NCBI GenBank assembly: GCA_016861105.1
Contig: BOKS01000001.1
Location: 62,001-126,000 of the forward strand
Reading direction: 5' to 3'
DNA length: 64,000 bases
Origin: Betaproteobacteria bacterium
Lineage (GTDB): Bacteria; Pseudomonadota; Gammaproteobacteria; Burkholderiales; Casimicrobiaceae
The notes beneath the pieces were generated by a model. It had not been told where the DNA came from. It saw nothing but the letters and a program-made list of their open reading frames with translations, and did not search any database. Made by a program: the position numbers and the translations under genes. Below, in pieces: positions 17,288-24,721 of the stretch (its first letter is position 1; each line of letters opens with the position of its first letter).

Positions 17288-18727
17288 ATGCCGCTCGACC
17301 CCGACGCCTGCTACCGCGCGCTGCTCGCGCACGACGTGCGCTTCGACGGGCGCTTCTTCGTCGGCGTGCGCTCGACGCGCATCTACTGCCGGCCGGTGTG
17401 CACGGTGCGCGCGCCGCGCCGCGAGCAGTGCCGCTTCTTCCCGAGCGCGGCGGCGGCCGAGGCGGGCGGGTTCCGTCCGTGCCTGCGCTGCCGCCCGGAG
17501 CTCGCGCCGGGGTACGCGACGGTCGATGCCGGCCGGCGGCTCGCGAACGCGGCGATCCAGCTGATCGAGGACGGGTTCCTCGAAGGCCACACGCTTGCGG
17601 ACCTGGCGCGGCGCCTCGGCATCACGCCGCGCCACCTGCGCCGCGTGTTCGAGGCGGAGTTCGGCGTCGCACCGGTGGCCTACGCGCAGACGCAGCGGCT
17701 GCTGCTTGCGAAGCGCCTGCTGACCGACACGGCGCTGCCGGTCACCGAGGTCGCGTTCGCCAGCGGATTCGCGAGCGTGCGGCGCATGAACGCGCTGTTC
17801 GCCGCCCGTTATCGCATGCCGCCCACGCGGCTGCGCGCCCGCGCCGCCGGCGCGCGCGCGGACACGCTGGCGTTCGCGCTGGGCTACCGGCCGCCGTACG
17901 CGTGGGAGGCGATGCTCGCGTTCCTGGACGCGCGCGCGATCCGCGGCGTCGAGCGGCGCGACGGGCGCGGGTTCGTCCGCGCGCTCGCGATCCGCCACCG
18001 CGCGGAGCGCCACGTCGGGTACGTCCGCGTGACGCAGGCGGCGCGCCGGCACGCGCTGCTGGTCGAGGTGTCGCCGTCGCTCGTGCGGGCGCTCCCGCAG
18101 GTGCTCGCGCGCGTGCGGCACGTCTTCGACCTGGGTTGCGATCCCGCGGAGGTGGCGCGCGTGCTCGGGCCGCTCGCCGCACCGGCGCCGGGCCTGCGCA
18201 TTCCCGGCGCGTTCGACGGCTTCGAGATCGCCGTGCGCGGCATCGTCGGCCAGCAGGTCTCCGTCCGCGCGATGACCACGCTGGTCGGCCGCTTCGCCGC
18301 CGCGTTCGGCGCGCCGGTCGGCGATGCGCCCGACGGCATCACGCACGTGTTCCCGGAGCCCGGCGACGTCGCGCAGCAGGCGCCGGAGGCGATCGCCGCG
18401 CTGGGCATGCCGCTGGCGCGCGCCCGCTCGATCGTGGCGCTCGCGCACGCGGTGGAGGCGGGGCTGGACCTGTCGCCGGCGGCCGATGCCGCGGCCACGA
18501 TCGAGCGGCTGCAGGCGCTGCCCGGCATCGGGCCGTGGACCGCGCAGTACGTCGCGCTGCGCGGCCTCGGATGGCCGGACGCGTTTTTGCACACCGATCT
18601 CGGCGTCGCCCGCGCACTGGCGCCGGCGCGGCCCGCCGACGTGCTCGCGCACGCGCAGCGCTGGCGACCCTGGCGCGGCTACGCCGTGCTGCACCTGTGG
18701 CACGGCCACGGAAAGGACACGACATGA
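17288..18727 (+). CDS. alkA: Ada-type/AlkA hybrid: DNA-3-methyladenine glycosylase II with Ada N-terminus
   Basis: The 479-residue protein joins four modules. An Ada zinc domain (about 1-75) has Cys34, Cys38, Cys65 and Cys68 in the places of Ada's zinc ligands; Cys34 matches the methyl-phosphotriester acceptor. An AraC helix-turn-helix (about 85-180) follows, then the AlkA N-terminal domain (about 190-290) and an HhH-GPD glycosylase domain ending LPGIGPWTAQYVALRG with the catalytic Asp in FLHTDLGV. It should sense methylated DNA backbone, activate transcription and excise alkylated purines. It overlaps ogt by 4 bp. A GACAAT box lies 6 nt before ATG 17288. Confidence 0.92.
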   Translation: MPLDPDACYRALLAHDVRFDGRFFVGVRSTRIYCRPVCTVRAPRREQCRFFPSAAAAEAGGFRPCLRCRPELAPGYATVDAGRRLANAAIQLIEDGFLEGHTLADLARRLGITPRHLRRVFEAEFGVAPVAYAQTQRLLLAKRLLTDTALPVTEVAFASGFASVRRMNALFAARYRMPPTRLRARAAGARADTLAFALGYRPPYAWEAMLAFLDARAIRGVERRDGRGFVRALAIRHRAERHVGYVRVTQAARRHALLVEVSPSLVRALPQVLARVRHVFDLGCDPAEVARVLGPLAAPAPGLRIPGAFDGFEIAVRGIVGQQVSVRAMTTLVGRFAAAFGAPVGDAPDGITHVFPEPGDVAQQAPEAIAALGMPLARARSIVALAHAVEAGLDLSPAADAAATIERLQALPGIGPWTAQYVALRGLGWPDAFLHTDLGVARALAPARPADVLAHAQRWRPWRGYAVLHLWHGHGKDTT

Positions 18728-19221
18728 ACGACAGCATGTGGCACCGGACGATCGCCTCGCCGGTCGGGCCGCTGCGCGCCAGCACCGACGGCCGGGCGCT
18801 GGTGGCGCTCGCGTTCGACGGTGCGCCGGTCGATGGCGGCACGGCGCCGCCGGCGCCCGCGGCCGCGGTTCTCGACCGCGCGGCGTCGCAGCTCGCCGAG
18901 TGGTTCGCCGGCGCGCGGACGACGTTCGAGCTGCCGCTCGCGCCGCGCGGCACGCCGTTCCAGCGAGCGGTCTGGGACGCGCTGCTCGCCATCCCCTACG
19001 GAACGACCGCGAGCTATGCCGACGTCGCTCGCCGCGTCGGCCGCCCGGCCGCGACGCGCGCCGTGGGGGCGGCGAACGGGCGCAATCCGATCGCGATCGT
19101 CGTGCCCTGCCATCGCGTCATCGGCGCCGACGGGACGCTGGGCGGCTACGCGGGAGGGCTCGCGCGCAAGCAGGCCCTGCTGGCGCACGAGGCGCGGCAC
19201 GCGTTCGCGCTGGCGCCGTGA
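18724..19221 (+). CDS. ogt: Methylated-DNA-[protein]-cysteine S-methyltransferase
   Basis: The 165-residue protein has the MGMT/Ogt fold, with the DNA-binding segment GTTASYADVARRVGRP and the active-site motif IVVPCHRVIGADG (Cys129). It removes O6-methyl groups from guanine in a suicide reaction. ATGA overlap with the upstream Ada/AlkA gene makes an alkylation-repair operon, probably induced by the Ada module of its partner. The DMT transporter follows with another GTGA overlap. Confidence 0.95.
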   Translation: MNDSMWHRTIASPVGPLRASTDGRALVALAFDGAPVDGGTAPPAPAAAVLDRAASQLAEWFAGARTTFELPLAPRGTPFQRAVWDALLAIPYGTTASYADVARRVGRPAATRAVGAANGRNPIAIVVPCHRVIGADGTLGGYAGGLARKQALLAHEARHAFALAP

Positions 19222-20123
19222 CGCTCCGCCCCGCCGACGTCGCCCGGCTCGTCGCGCTCGCGGGGATCTGGAGCGTGTCGTTCGTGTTCATCAAGGTGCT
19301 CGTGCCCGTGCTCGGCGCCGTGCCCACCGCGGCGTTCCGCGTGTCGATCGCGGGGGCGGCGCTGGTCGCGTGGCTCGCGGCGACGGGGCGGCCCGCGGAC
19401 GTCCGGCGCCACTGGCGGGCGTACCTGTTCGTCGGCATCACCGCCTCCGCGATCCCGTTCGTGCTGTTCTCGTACGCGGCGCACACGCTGCCGGCGTCGA
19501 TCATGGCGATCCTCAATGCGGCGACGCCGCTGTTCGCCGCGTTGCTCGCCGCGCGCTGGCTCGACGAGCCGCTGGACGCGCGCAAGCTCGCGGGCATCGC
19601 GCTGGGTGCGGCAGGCGTCGCGCTGGTCACCGGCGGCGGCGCGATCGCGCCCACCGCACAGGCGTGGCTCGCCGTCGCCGCGAGCCTCGGCGCCACGCTG
19701 TGCTACGCGGTGTCGGGCGTGTGGCTCAAGCGGCGCGGCGCCGCGCTCTCGCCGTACGCCGTCGCCGGCTGGAGCCAGCTCCTCGCCGGGGCCGTGCTGC
19801 TGCCCGGCGTGGCCTTCCTGCCGCCGCCGGGCCCGATCTCGCCATCCGTCGTCGCGAACGTGCTCGGTCTGGCGCTGCTGTGCAGCGCCGTCGCCTACCT
19901 GCTCTACTACCGCCTGATCCGCGACATCGGCCCGACGCGGACGATGACCGTGACGTTCCTCATTCCGGCGTTCGGCCTGCTGTGGGGTGCGCTGCTGCTC
20001 GGCGAGCGCGTCACGGCGACGATGGTCGGCGGAATGCTGCTGATCGTCGGCGGCACCTGGGCGACGCTGCGCGGCGGCGCCGCGGCGGGAACGCCGGCGC
20101 GCGCGGGATCATCGAATGGGTGA
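19218..20123 (+). CDS. DMT-superfamily EamA-type transporter
   Basis: The 301-residue protein has ten hydrophobic segments forming two EamA repeats; the second starts near residue 150 (ACYAVSGV-like segment) and ends with TMVGGMLLIVGGTW. EamA proteins export amino acids or metabolites; no substrate can be assigned. GTG 19218 overlaps the ogt stop (GTGA), so it is co-transcribed with the repair genes, though a functional link is unclear. Confidence 0.85.
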   Translation: MTLRPADVARLVALAGIWSVSFVFIKVLVPVLGAVPTAAFRVSIAGAALVAWLAATGRPADVRRHWRAYLFVGITASAIPFVLFSYAAHTLPASIMAILNAATPLFAALLAARWLDEPLDARKLAGIALGAAGVALVTGGGAIAPTAQAWLAVAASLGATLCYAVSGVWLKRRGAALSPYAVAGWSQLLAGAVLLPGVAFLPPPGPISPSVVANVLGLALLCSAVAYLLYYRLIRDIGPTRTMTVTFLIPAFGLLWGALLLGERVTATMVGGMLLIVGGTWATLRGGAAAGTPARAGSSNG

Positions 20124-20137
20124 GACCGCCGATTGCC

Positions 20138-20884
20138 ATGGTTCCCATGCCGCCTGCCGCCACGCGCTTCGCCGAAGACCCTGATGCCGACGTGGCCCGC
20201 CGCGTCGCCGCGAGCGACTGGGACGCGCTCGAGCGGTTGATGCGAAGCCACAACCAGACGCTGTTCCGCACGGCGCGCAGCATCCTGCGGGATGACGCCG
20301 AGGCGGAGGATGCGGTGCAGGATGCCTTCGTCGCCGCCTATCGCGCGATCGGGACGTTCCGCGGCGAGGCGAAGCTGTCCACGTGGCTGGTGCGCATCGT
20401 CGCGAACGAGGCCCTGCAGCGGCTGCGCCGTCGCGGCCGCACGGCGGAGGTGATCCGCATCGAGGCGGATGCGGCGGAGGCGGACGTCGACGCGGATACG
20501 CTCGACGCGACGCCCGCCGCCGCGGACGGGCCCGAGCGCTCGGCGATGCGCACGCAGACGCGACGGATGATCGAGGCGGGCATCGACCGGCTGCCCGACG
20601 CGTTCCGCACCGTGTTCGTCCTGCGCGCCGTCGAGGAACTGTCGGTCGAGGAGACCGCGGCGGCGCTCGGCATTCCGGAGGCGACGGTGCGCAGCCGTCA
20701 CTTCCGCGCGCGCTCGATGCTGCGCGAGTCGCTCGCGCGCGAACTCGACATCGCGCTCGACCGCGCCTACGCGTTTGCCGGCGAACGATGCGACCGCATC
20801 GTCGACGGCGTCTTCGCGCGGCTCTCGGCCTGGGCAGGCTGGCAGTGCCTGCTCGACCGCCGCGCACCCACCCAGGAGAGCTGA
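20138..20884 (+). CDS. ECF-type RNA polymerase sigma factor
   Basis: The 248-residue protein has sigma region 2 (LERLMRSHNQTLFRTARSIL, DAEDAVQDAF-type helix, KLSTWLVRIVANEAL) and region 4 (LPDAFRTVFVLRAVEELS, AAALGIPEATVRSRHFRARS). About 50 extra C-terminal residues follow region 4. ATG 20138 is taken; ATG 20147 is in frame. One base separates its stop from the ferritin-like gene, so it heads a three-gene unit sigma / ferritin-like / cytochrome c. No anti-sigma factor is nearby, so control may lie in the C-terminal extension or elsewhere. Confidence 0.88.
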   Translation: MVPMPPAATRFAEDPDADVARRVAASDWDALERLMRSHNQTLFRTARSILRDDAEAEDAVQDAFVAAYRAIGTFRGEAKLSTWLVRIVANEALQRLRRRGRTAEVIRIEADAAEADVDADTLDATPAAADGPERSAMRTQTRRMIEAGIDRLPDAFRTVFVLRAVEELSVEETAAALGIPEATVRSRHFRARSMLRESLARELDIALDRAYAFAGERCDRIVDGVFARLSAWAGWQCLLDRRAPTQES

Positions 20885-20885
20885 C

Positions 20886-21464
20886 ATGTCGTTTCTCACG
20901 ATCGGCGGGGCGCCGGGCGCCCCGTCCACCCGGCGCTCGTTCGTCGTTCGCTCGGGCGCACTGCTGTCCGGCGCGGCCGTGGCGCTGCTCGCCGGACGCG
21001 ACGCGCTCGCCGCGCGCGCCGCGTCGCCCGCGGAGGGCGACGTCCGCGTTCTGAACGCCGCGCTCGCCGCCGAGTTCGAGGCCGTGGCGGCCTACGGCCT
21101 CGGCGTCGCCAGCGGGCTGCTGCAGCCGCCGGTGCGCGCGCTCGCGCAGACGTTCCAGGGCCATCACCGCGAACACGCGGACCTGCTGGCGAAGACCGTC
21201 GCCAGGCTCGGCGGCGCGCCCGCGGCCGCGAAGGCGGAGTACGCGTTTCCGACGGAGTCGCTCGCCACGCAGGCCGACGTCCTGCGCTTCGCGGCGAAGC
21301 TCGAGCAGGGCGCCGTGAGCGCCTACCTTGGCGCCGTGCCGCTGTTCGCCGATCGCGACCTCGCGAAGGCGGCGGCCAGCATCCTCGGCGACGAGGCGAT
21401 GCACTGGGCCGTTCTGCGGCAGGCGCTCGGCGAGGTGCCCGTGCCGTCGGCCTTCGTCGCGTGA
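20886..21464 (+). CDS. Tat-exported ferritin-like domain protein
   Basis: The 192-residue protein begins with a twin-arginine-like signal (TRRSFVVRSGALLSGAAVAL, about 17-45). The mature part is a four-helix bundle with ferritin-like carboxylate/histidine pairs: an early helix AALAAEFEAVAAYG, then HHREHADLLAK, KLEQGAVSAYLGAV and DEAMHWAVLRQAL. It resembles the DUF4439/Ferritin_2 group of periplasmic proteins. AGGAG sits 8 nt before ATG 20886. It is coupled to a sigma factor (1 bp) and a cytochrome c (GTGA overlap), suggesting a periplasmic metal or oxidative-stress role. Iron binding is inferred from the ExxH pairs. Confidence 0.8.
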   Translation: MSFLTIGGAPGAPSTRRSFVVRSGALLSGAAVALLAGRDALAARAASPAEGDVRVLNAALAAEFEAVAAYGLGVASGLLQPPVRALAQTFQGHHREHADLLAKTVARLGGAPAAAKAEYAFPTESLATQADVLRFAAKLEQGAVSAYLGAVPLFADRDLAKAAASILGDEAMHWAVLRQALGEVPVPSAFVA

Positions 21465-21862
21465 ACGCCGGCGCCGCAACCGGCGCCATGCTGGCCGCCG
21501 CGCTGGCGTGCGCGCCGCTCCACGGTGCGGGCGGCGATGCAAGTGCCGGGGAGGCGATCTACGCGCGCTGCGCGGCGTGCCACGCGCTGGCGTACGACCG
21601 CAGCGGCCCGCGGCACTGCGGGCTGATCGGCCGTCGCGCGGGAAGCGTTCCGGGCTTCGCGTATTCCGAGGCGATGCGGCGCTCCGGCATCGTCTGGGAC
21701 GCACCCGCCCTCGACCGCTTCCTCGCCGACCCGATGCGCACCCTGCCGGGGACGTCGATGGCCTACGCCGGCATCGCCGATGCCGGGGAGCGCGCCGACC
21801 TGATCGCGTTCCTCGCGATCGCCACGGCATCGGCGGCGTGCCGGGGCAGCGCCGGTCGCTGA
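21461..21862 (+). CDS. Class I c-type cytochrome
   Basis: The 133-residue protein has a signal peptide (about 1-22), the haem-attachment motif CAACH (Cys37, Cys40, His41) and a likely axial methionine in LPGTSMAYAG (Met100). This is the size and pattern of soluble periplasmic cytochromes of the c2/c552 type. GTG 21461 overlaps the ferritin-like stop, so it is the third gene of the sigma-ferritin-cytochrome unit and may pass electrons to or from the ferritin-like protein (inference). Confidence 0.88.
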   Translation: MNAGAATGAMLAAALACAPLHGAGGDASAGEAIYARCAACHALAYDRSGPRHCGLIGRRAGSVPGFAYSEAMRRSGIVWDAPALDRFLADPMRTLPGTSMAYAGIADAGERADLIAFLAIATASAACRGSAGR

Positions 21863-21923
21863 CGGCCGCGCCCGGCGTTCCCCCCTCGCCGACGCGAACC
21901 CGCGGGGCGCCGCTGCCGCGACG

Positions 21924-22581
21924 TCACGCGGCGCTTCCGTCGACCCCGACGTCGATGACGAGGTCCGGCACGAACCGGGCGTTCTCGTCCAGGCCGTCCA
22001 CGGCGTAGCCGCGGGGATTGCACACGACGCGCGCGCCGTTGCGCTGGTAGTCGAAGCTGTCGTGCATGTGCCCGTGGATCCACAGGCAGGCCCGCTCCGC
22101 GCCGAGCAGGTGGTCGGCATCGGAGGCGTAGCAGGGGTTGAGCGGCGAGCCCGCGAAGCGCGGGTGCACGCTCGCGCGCGACGGGGCGTGATGCGTGATC
22201 ACGACCGTCGGCCCGTCGTGAGGCGCAGCGAGGCGATCGCCGAGCCAGCGCACGTGTCGCCGGAAGCGTTCCGCGGCATCGGCCGGTGCGAAAGGGGCGT
22301 CGCCGGCGTCGTGGCGGATGCGGCTGAAGTCGCGCATGCGCAGGCGCGCCTCGCGCATTGCGGCCTCGCGCCGCTCGCCGTCGCCGTCGAGACGGAAGTC
22401 GGTCCACAGCGTGCTGCCGAGGAAGCGCACGCCGCCGAGCGTGACCTCGTCGTCGTCGAGGACGGTCACGTTCGTGCCCCGGGCGAGGCGGTGCAGTTCG
22501 GCCATCGTGCCCGCGGGGGTTCCGCCGTAGCAGCGGCGCTCCGCACGACAGGTGCAGGTCGGAGAGCACGTGGATGCGCAC
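21924..22581 (-). pseudogene. Metallophosphoesterase, broken by internal deletion and frameshift
   Basis: A GTG at 22581 opens a perfect calcineurin-like N-terminus (MRIHVLSDLHLS), but after about 15 codons the reading frame shifts. The rest of the protein continues in another frame from CYGGTPAGTMAELHRLARG to the stop at 21924. The C-terminal part is well conserved (FLGSTLWTDF, VVITHHAPS, LWIHGHMHDSFDY, VVCNPRGY). The middle stretch of roughly 45-50 residues that should carry the GD and GNHE metal motifs is missing, and the join is out of frame. It is therefore a pseudogene, unless an assembly error created the deletion. Confidence 0.8.
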
Positions 22582-22645
22582 GGACCGACGCTACCACGCT
22601 GCCGGCGCCGCCGCGAGCTTGCCGGATCGCGGCAGCGCCGCCCGC

Positions 22646-22651
22646 TATACT
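22646..22651 (+). promoter_or_regulatory. Putative -10 box of a leaderless promoter
   Basis: TATACT lies 7 nt upstream of the ATG at 22659, so transcription would start at or next to that ATG. A TTGCCG lies upstream, but with 21-nt spacing it is a poor -35. Confidence 0.4.
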
Positions 22652-22658
22652 GGACCGC

Positions 22659-22685
22659 ATGCCTTCGTCCGCCTGCTCGCCGTGA
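22659..22685 (+). other. Possible 8-codon upstream ORF coupled to the aldehyde dehydrogenase
   Basis: ATG 22659 opens MPSSACSP, whose TGA (22683-22685) overlaps the GTG start (22682) of the aldehyde dehydrogenase, out of frame with it. The geometry is the same as at 934-969: -10 box, 7-8 nt, ATG, short ORF, GTGA. Confidence 0.3.
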
Positions 22686-24115
22686 ACGCACCCGAGGCCT
22701 CTGCCGCCACGCTCGTGCGACTTCACGAACTGGTGGCGCGCCAGCGCGCCGCGTTCGAGCGCGAGCGCCATCCGCCGCTCGACGTGCGTCGCGACCGCCT
22801 GCGGCGGCTGCTGGCGCTGGTCCGCGAGCACGAGGACGCGATCGCGGCGGCGATCGACGCCGACTTCGGCGGGCGCTCGCGGCACGAGACGCGGCTGGCC
22901 GAGCTGATGGTCGCGGCCAACGGCGTGCGCGACGCGCTGCGCGACCTGCCGCGCTGGATGAAGCCGCAGCGCGTGCGCACGCCGCTGTCGCTGCTGCCGG
23001 GCCGCGGCGAGATCCGGCCGCAGCCGCTCGGCGTGGTCGGCATCATCAGCCCGTGGAACTACCCGTTCCAGCTCGCGATCGTGCCGGCCACCGGGGCGCT
23101 CGCCGCCGGCAACCGCGTGCTGCTCAAGCCGTCGGAGCTCACGCCCCGCACGGCGGCGCTGATGGCCGACCTGGTGGCGAAGCACTTCGCCGAGGACGAG
23201 TTCGCCGTGGTGCTGGGCGACGCCGACGTGGGCCGCGCGTTCGCCGCGACACGCTTCGACCACCTGTTCTTCACCGGGTCCACCGCCGTCGGGCGCCAGG
23301 TCGCTCGCGCTGCCGCGGAGAACCTCGTTCCGGTCACGCTGGAGCTCGGCGGCAAGAGCCCCGCGCTCGTCGACGAGGACGCGGACTTCGACGTCGCCGT
23401 GCCGCGGCTGGTCGCCGGGAAGCTGTTCAACGCCGGCCAGACGTGCATCGCGCCCGACTACGCGCTCGTGCCCGAGCACCGGCTCGAGGCGTTCGTCGCG
23501 GCCGTGCAGGCGGCGATCGCGCGCTTCTATCCCGCGCTGGCCGACAATCCCGACTACACCGCCATCGTGAACGCGCGCCATTACCGGCGCCTCGCGGGGC
23601 TGGTCGCGGACGCCCGGGCGCAGGGCGCCGCGGTGATCGAGGTGAACCCGGCGCGCGAGACGCTCGACGAGGCGCGGCGCAAGTTCGCGCCGACGCTGCT
23701 GACCGGCGTCACGCCGTCGATGGCGGTCATGCAGGAGGAGATCTTCGGCCCGCTGCTGCCGGTCGAGACCTGGCGCTCGCTCGACGAGGCGCTCGCGCGC
23801 ATGAACGCGCGCCCGCGGCCGCTCGCGCTCTACTACTTCGGCGAGCGCGGCGCGCGTCGCGACCGCGTGCTGCGCGAGGCGACCGCCGGCGGGGTCACGG
23901 TCAACGACACGCTGTACCACTTCGCGCACGAGGACCTGCCGTTCGGCGGCGTCGGCGACTCGGGGCACGGCGCCTACCACGGCGAGCGCTCCTTCCTGAC
24001 GTTCAGCAACGAGATGGGCGTGTTCCACCAGTCGAGGCTTTCGCCCGCGAGGCTGCTGTGGCCGCCGTACGGCGGCACGTTCGACCGGCTGCTCGCGCTG
24101 CTGAAGCGGCTGTAG
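22682..24115 (+). CDS. Aldehyde dehydrogenase, coniferyl-aldehyde (CalB) type
   Basis: The 477-residue ALDH has NAD-site motif IISPWNYPFQLAI, FFTGSTAVGR, general base region LELGGKSPALV and catalytic cysteine in FNAGQTCIAPDY. IAPDY after the cysteine and the C-terminal FGGVGDSGHGAYHG region are typical of the coniferyl aldehyde dehydrogenase (CalB) group, which acts on aromatic and long-chain aldehydes; the substrate is inferred. GTG 22682 gives a normal N-terminus and overlaps the mini-ORF stop. Convergent with the dioxygenase gene. Confidence 0.88.
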   Translation: MNAPEASAATLVRLHELVARQRAAFERERHPPLDVRRDRLRRLLALVREHEDAIAAAIDADFGGRSRHETRLAELMVAANGVRDALRDLPRWMKPQRVRTPLSLLPGRGEIRPQPLGVVGIISPWNYPFQLAIVPATGALAAGNRVLLKPSELTPRTAALMADLVAKHFAEDEFAVVLGDADVGRAFAATRFDHLFFTGSTAVGRQVARAAAENLVPVTLELGGKSPALVDEDADFDVAVPRLVAGKLFNAGQTCIAPDYALVPEHRLEAFVAAVQAAIARFYPALADNPDYTAIVNARHYRRLAGLVADARAQGAAVIEVNPARETLDEARRKFAPTLLTGVTPSMAVMQEEIFGPLLPVETWRSLDEALARMNARPRPLALYYFGERGARRDRVLREATAGGVTVNDTLYHFAHEDLPFGGVGDSGHGAYHGERSFLTFSNEMGVFHQSRLSPARLLWPPYGGTFDRLLALLKRL

Positions 24116-24116
24116 G

Positions 24117-24142
24117 CGCGCCCGCCCGCCGGCGCGGGCGCG
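24117..24142. terminator. Hairpin between convergent genes
   Basis: An 8-bp stem (CGCGCCCG / CGGGCGCG) with a 10-nt loop fills the gap between the aldehyde dehydrogenase and the thiol dioxygenase. It has no T-tract on either strand, so terminator function is inferred from position. Confidence 0.45.
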
Positions 24143-24721
24143 TCAGTGCGGAAGCCAGAGGTTCGGGACGGCGTCGTTGTGGTAGCCCGAGACGAACTCG
24201 CGCGCCGTCCCCGCCTGCGGGTCGAAGACGTGGCGGCGGACGGTGCCGATGTTCGCGCCGTAGACGTGGACGCTGACCGACGTGCCGGCCGACGCGTTGC
24301 TCACCGCGTGGACGTCGCCGAGCGTCGGCGACACGCGGTCGATCGCGCCGGCGCGCATCCGGTGCTCGCCGGTGCGCACGAGCGTGCCGTGCGCGTCGCA
24401 CGCGTACTCCTCGCAGCGCTCCTCGCCGCGCAGCTGCCCGACGAGCCCCCAGGTCAGGTGGTCGTGCACCGGCGTGCGCTGCCCCGGCTGCCAGACGAAG
24501 CTGACCACGCAGAAGCGCTCGCGCGGGTCGCAGTGCAGCAGGTACTGGCGGTAGCTGTCGTCGGACGGCACGGCGCACGCCCCGGGCAGCCAGTCGTCGT
24601 GCTGCAGCAGCGCGCCCAGCAGGCGCGCGCCGCCGTCGAGCAGCGTCGCCTCGTCGCCGTCCCGGTCGACCAGCGCCGTCATCTGCTGCACGTAGGCCTT
24701 CAGTCGCGCGAGGTTCGCCAT
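24143..24721 (-). CDS. Thiol dioxygenase, Gln-type (probable 3-mercaptopropionate dioxygenase)
   Basis: The 192-residue cupin has the iron ligands of cysteine-dioxygenase-family enzymes: PVHDHLTWG (His86, His88) and GDVHAVSN (His138). In cysteine dioxygenase an arginine binds the cysteine carboxylate in a Y-x-R motif; here the segment reads YRQYLLHCDP with Gln59 in that position. This is the feature used to separate Gln-type 3-mercaptopropionate dioxygenases from Arg-type cysteine dioxygenases. The product would be 3-sulfinopropionate. Its start overlaps the CoA-transferase stop by 22 bp, so the two are co-transcribed and could act in sequence. Confidence 0.85.
   Translation of the reverse strand: MANLARLKAYVQQMTALVDRDGDEATLLDGGARLLGALLQHDDWLPGACAVPSDDSYRQYLLHCDPRERFCVVSFVWQPGQRTPVHDHLTWGLVGQLRGEERCEEYACDAHGTLVRTGEHRMRAGAIDRVSPTLGDVHAVSNASAGTSVSVHVYGANIGTVRRHVFDPQAGTAREFVSGYHNDAVPNLWLPH

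Noticed and set aside
15386-18709. A very long open frame on the minus strand through the ABC transporter, alkA and beyond
   Set aside because: Only its last 830 bases encode a recognisable ATPase; the rest is antisense to clear genes and Arg/Ala-rich, as expected in high-GC DNA.
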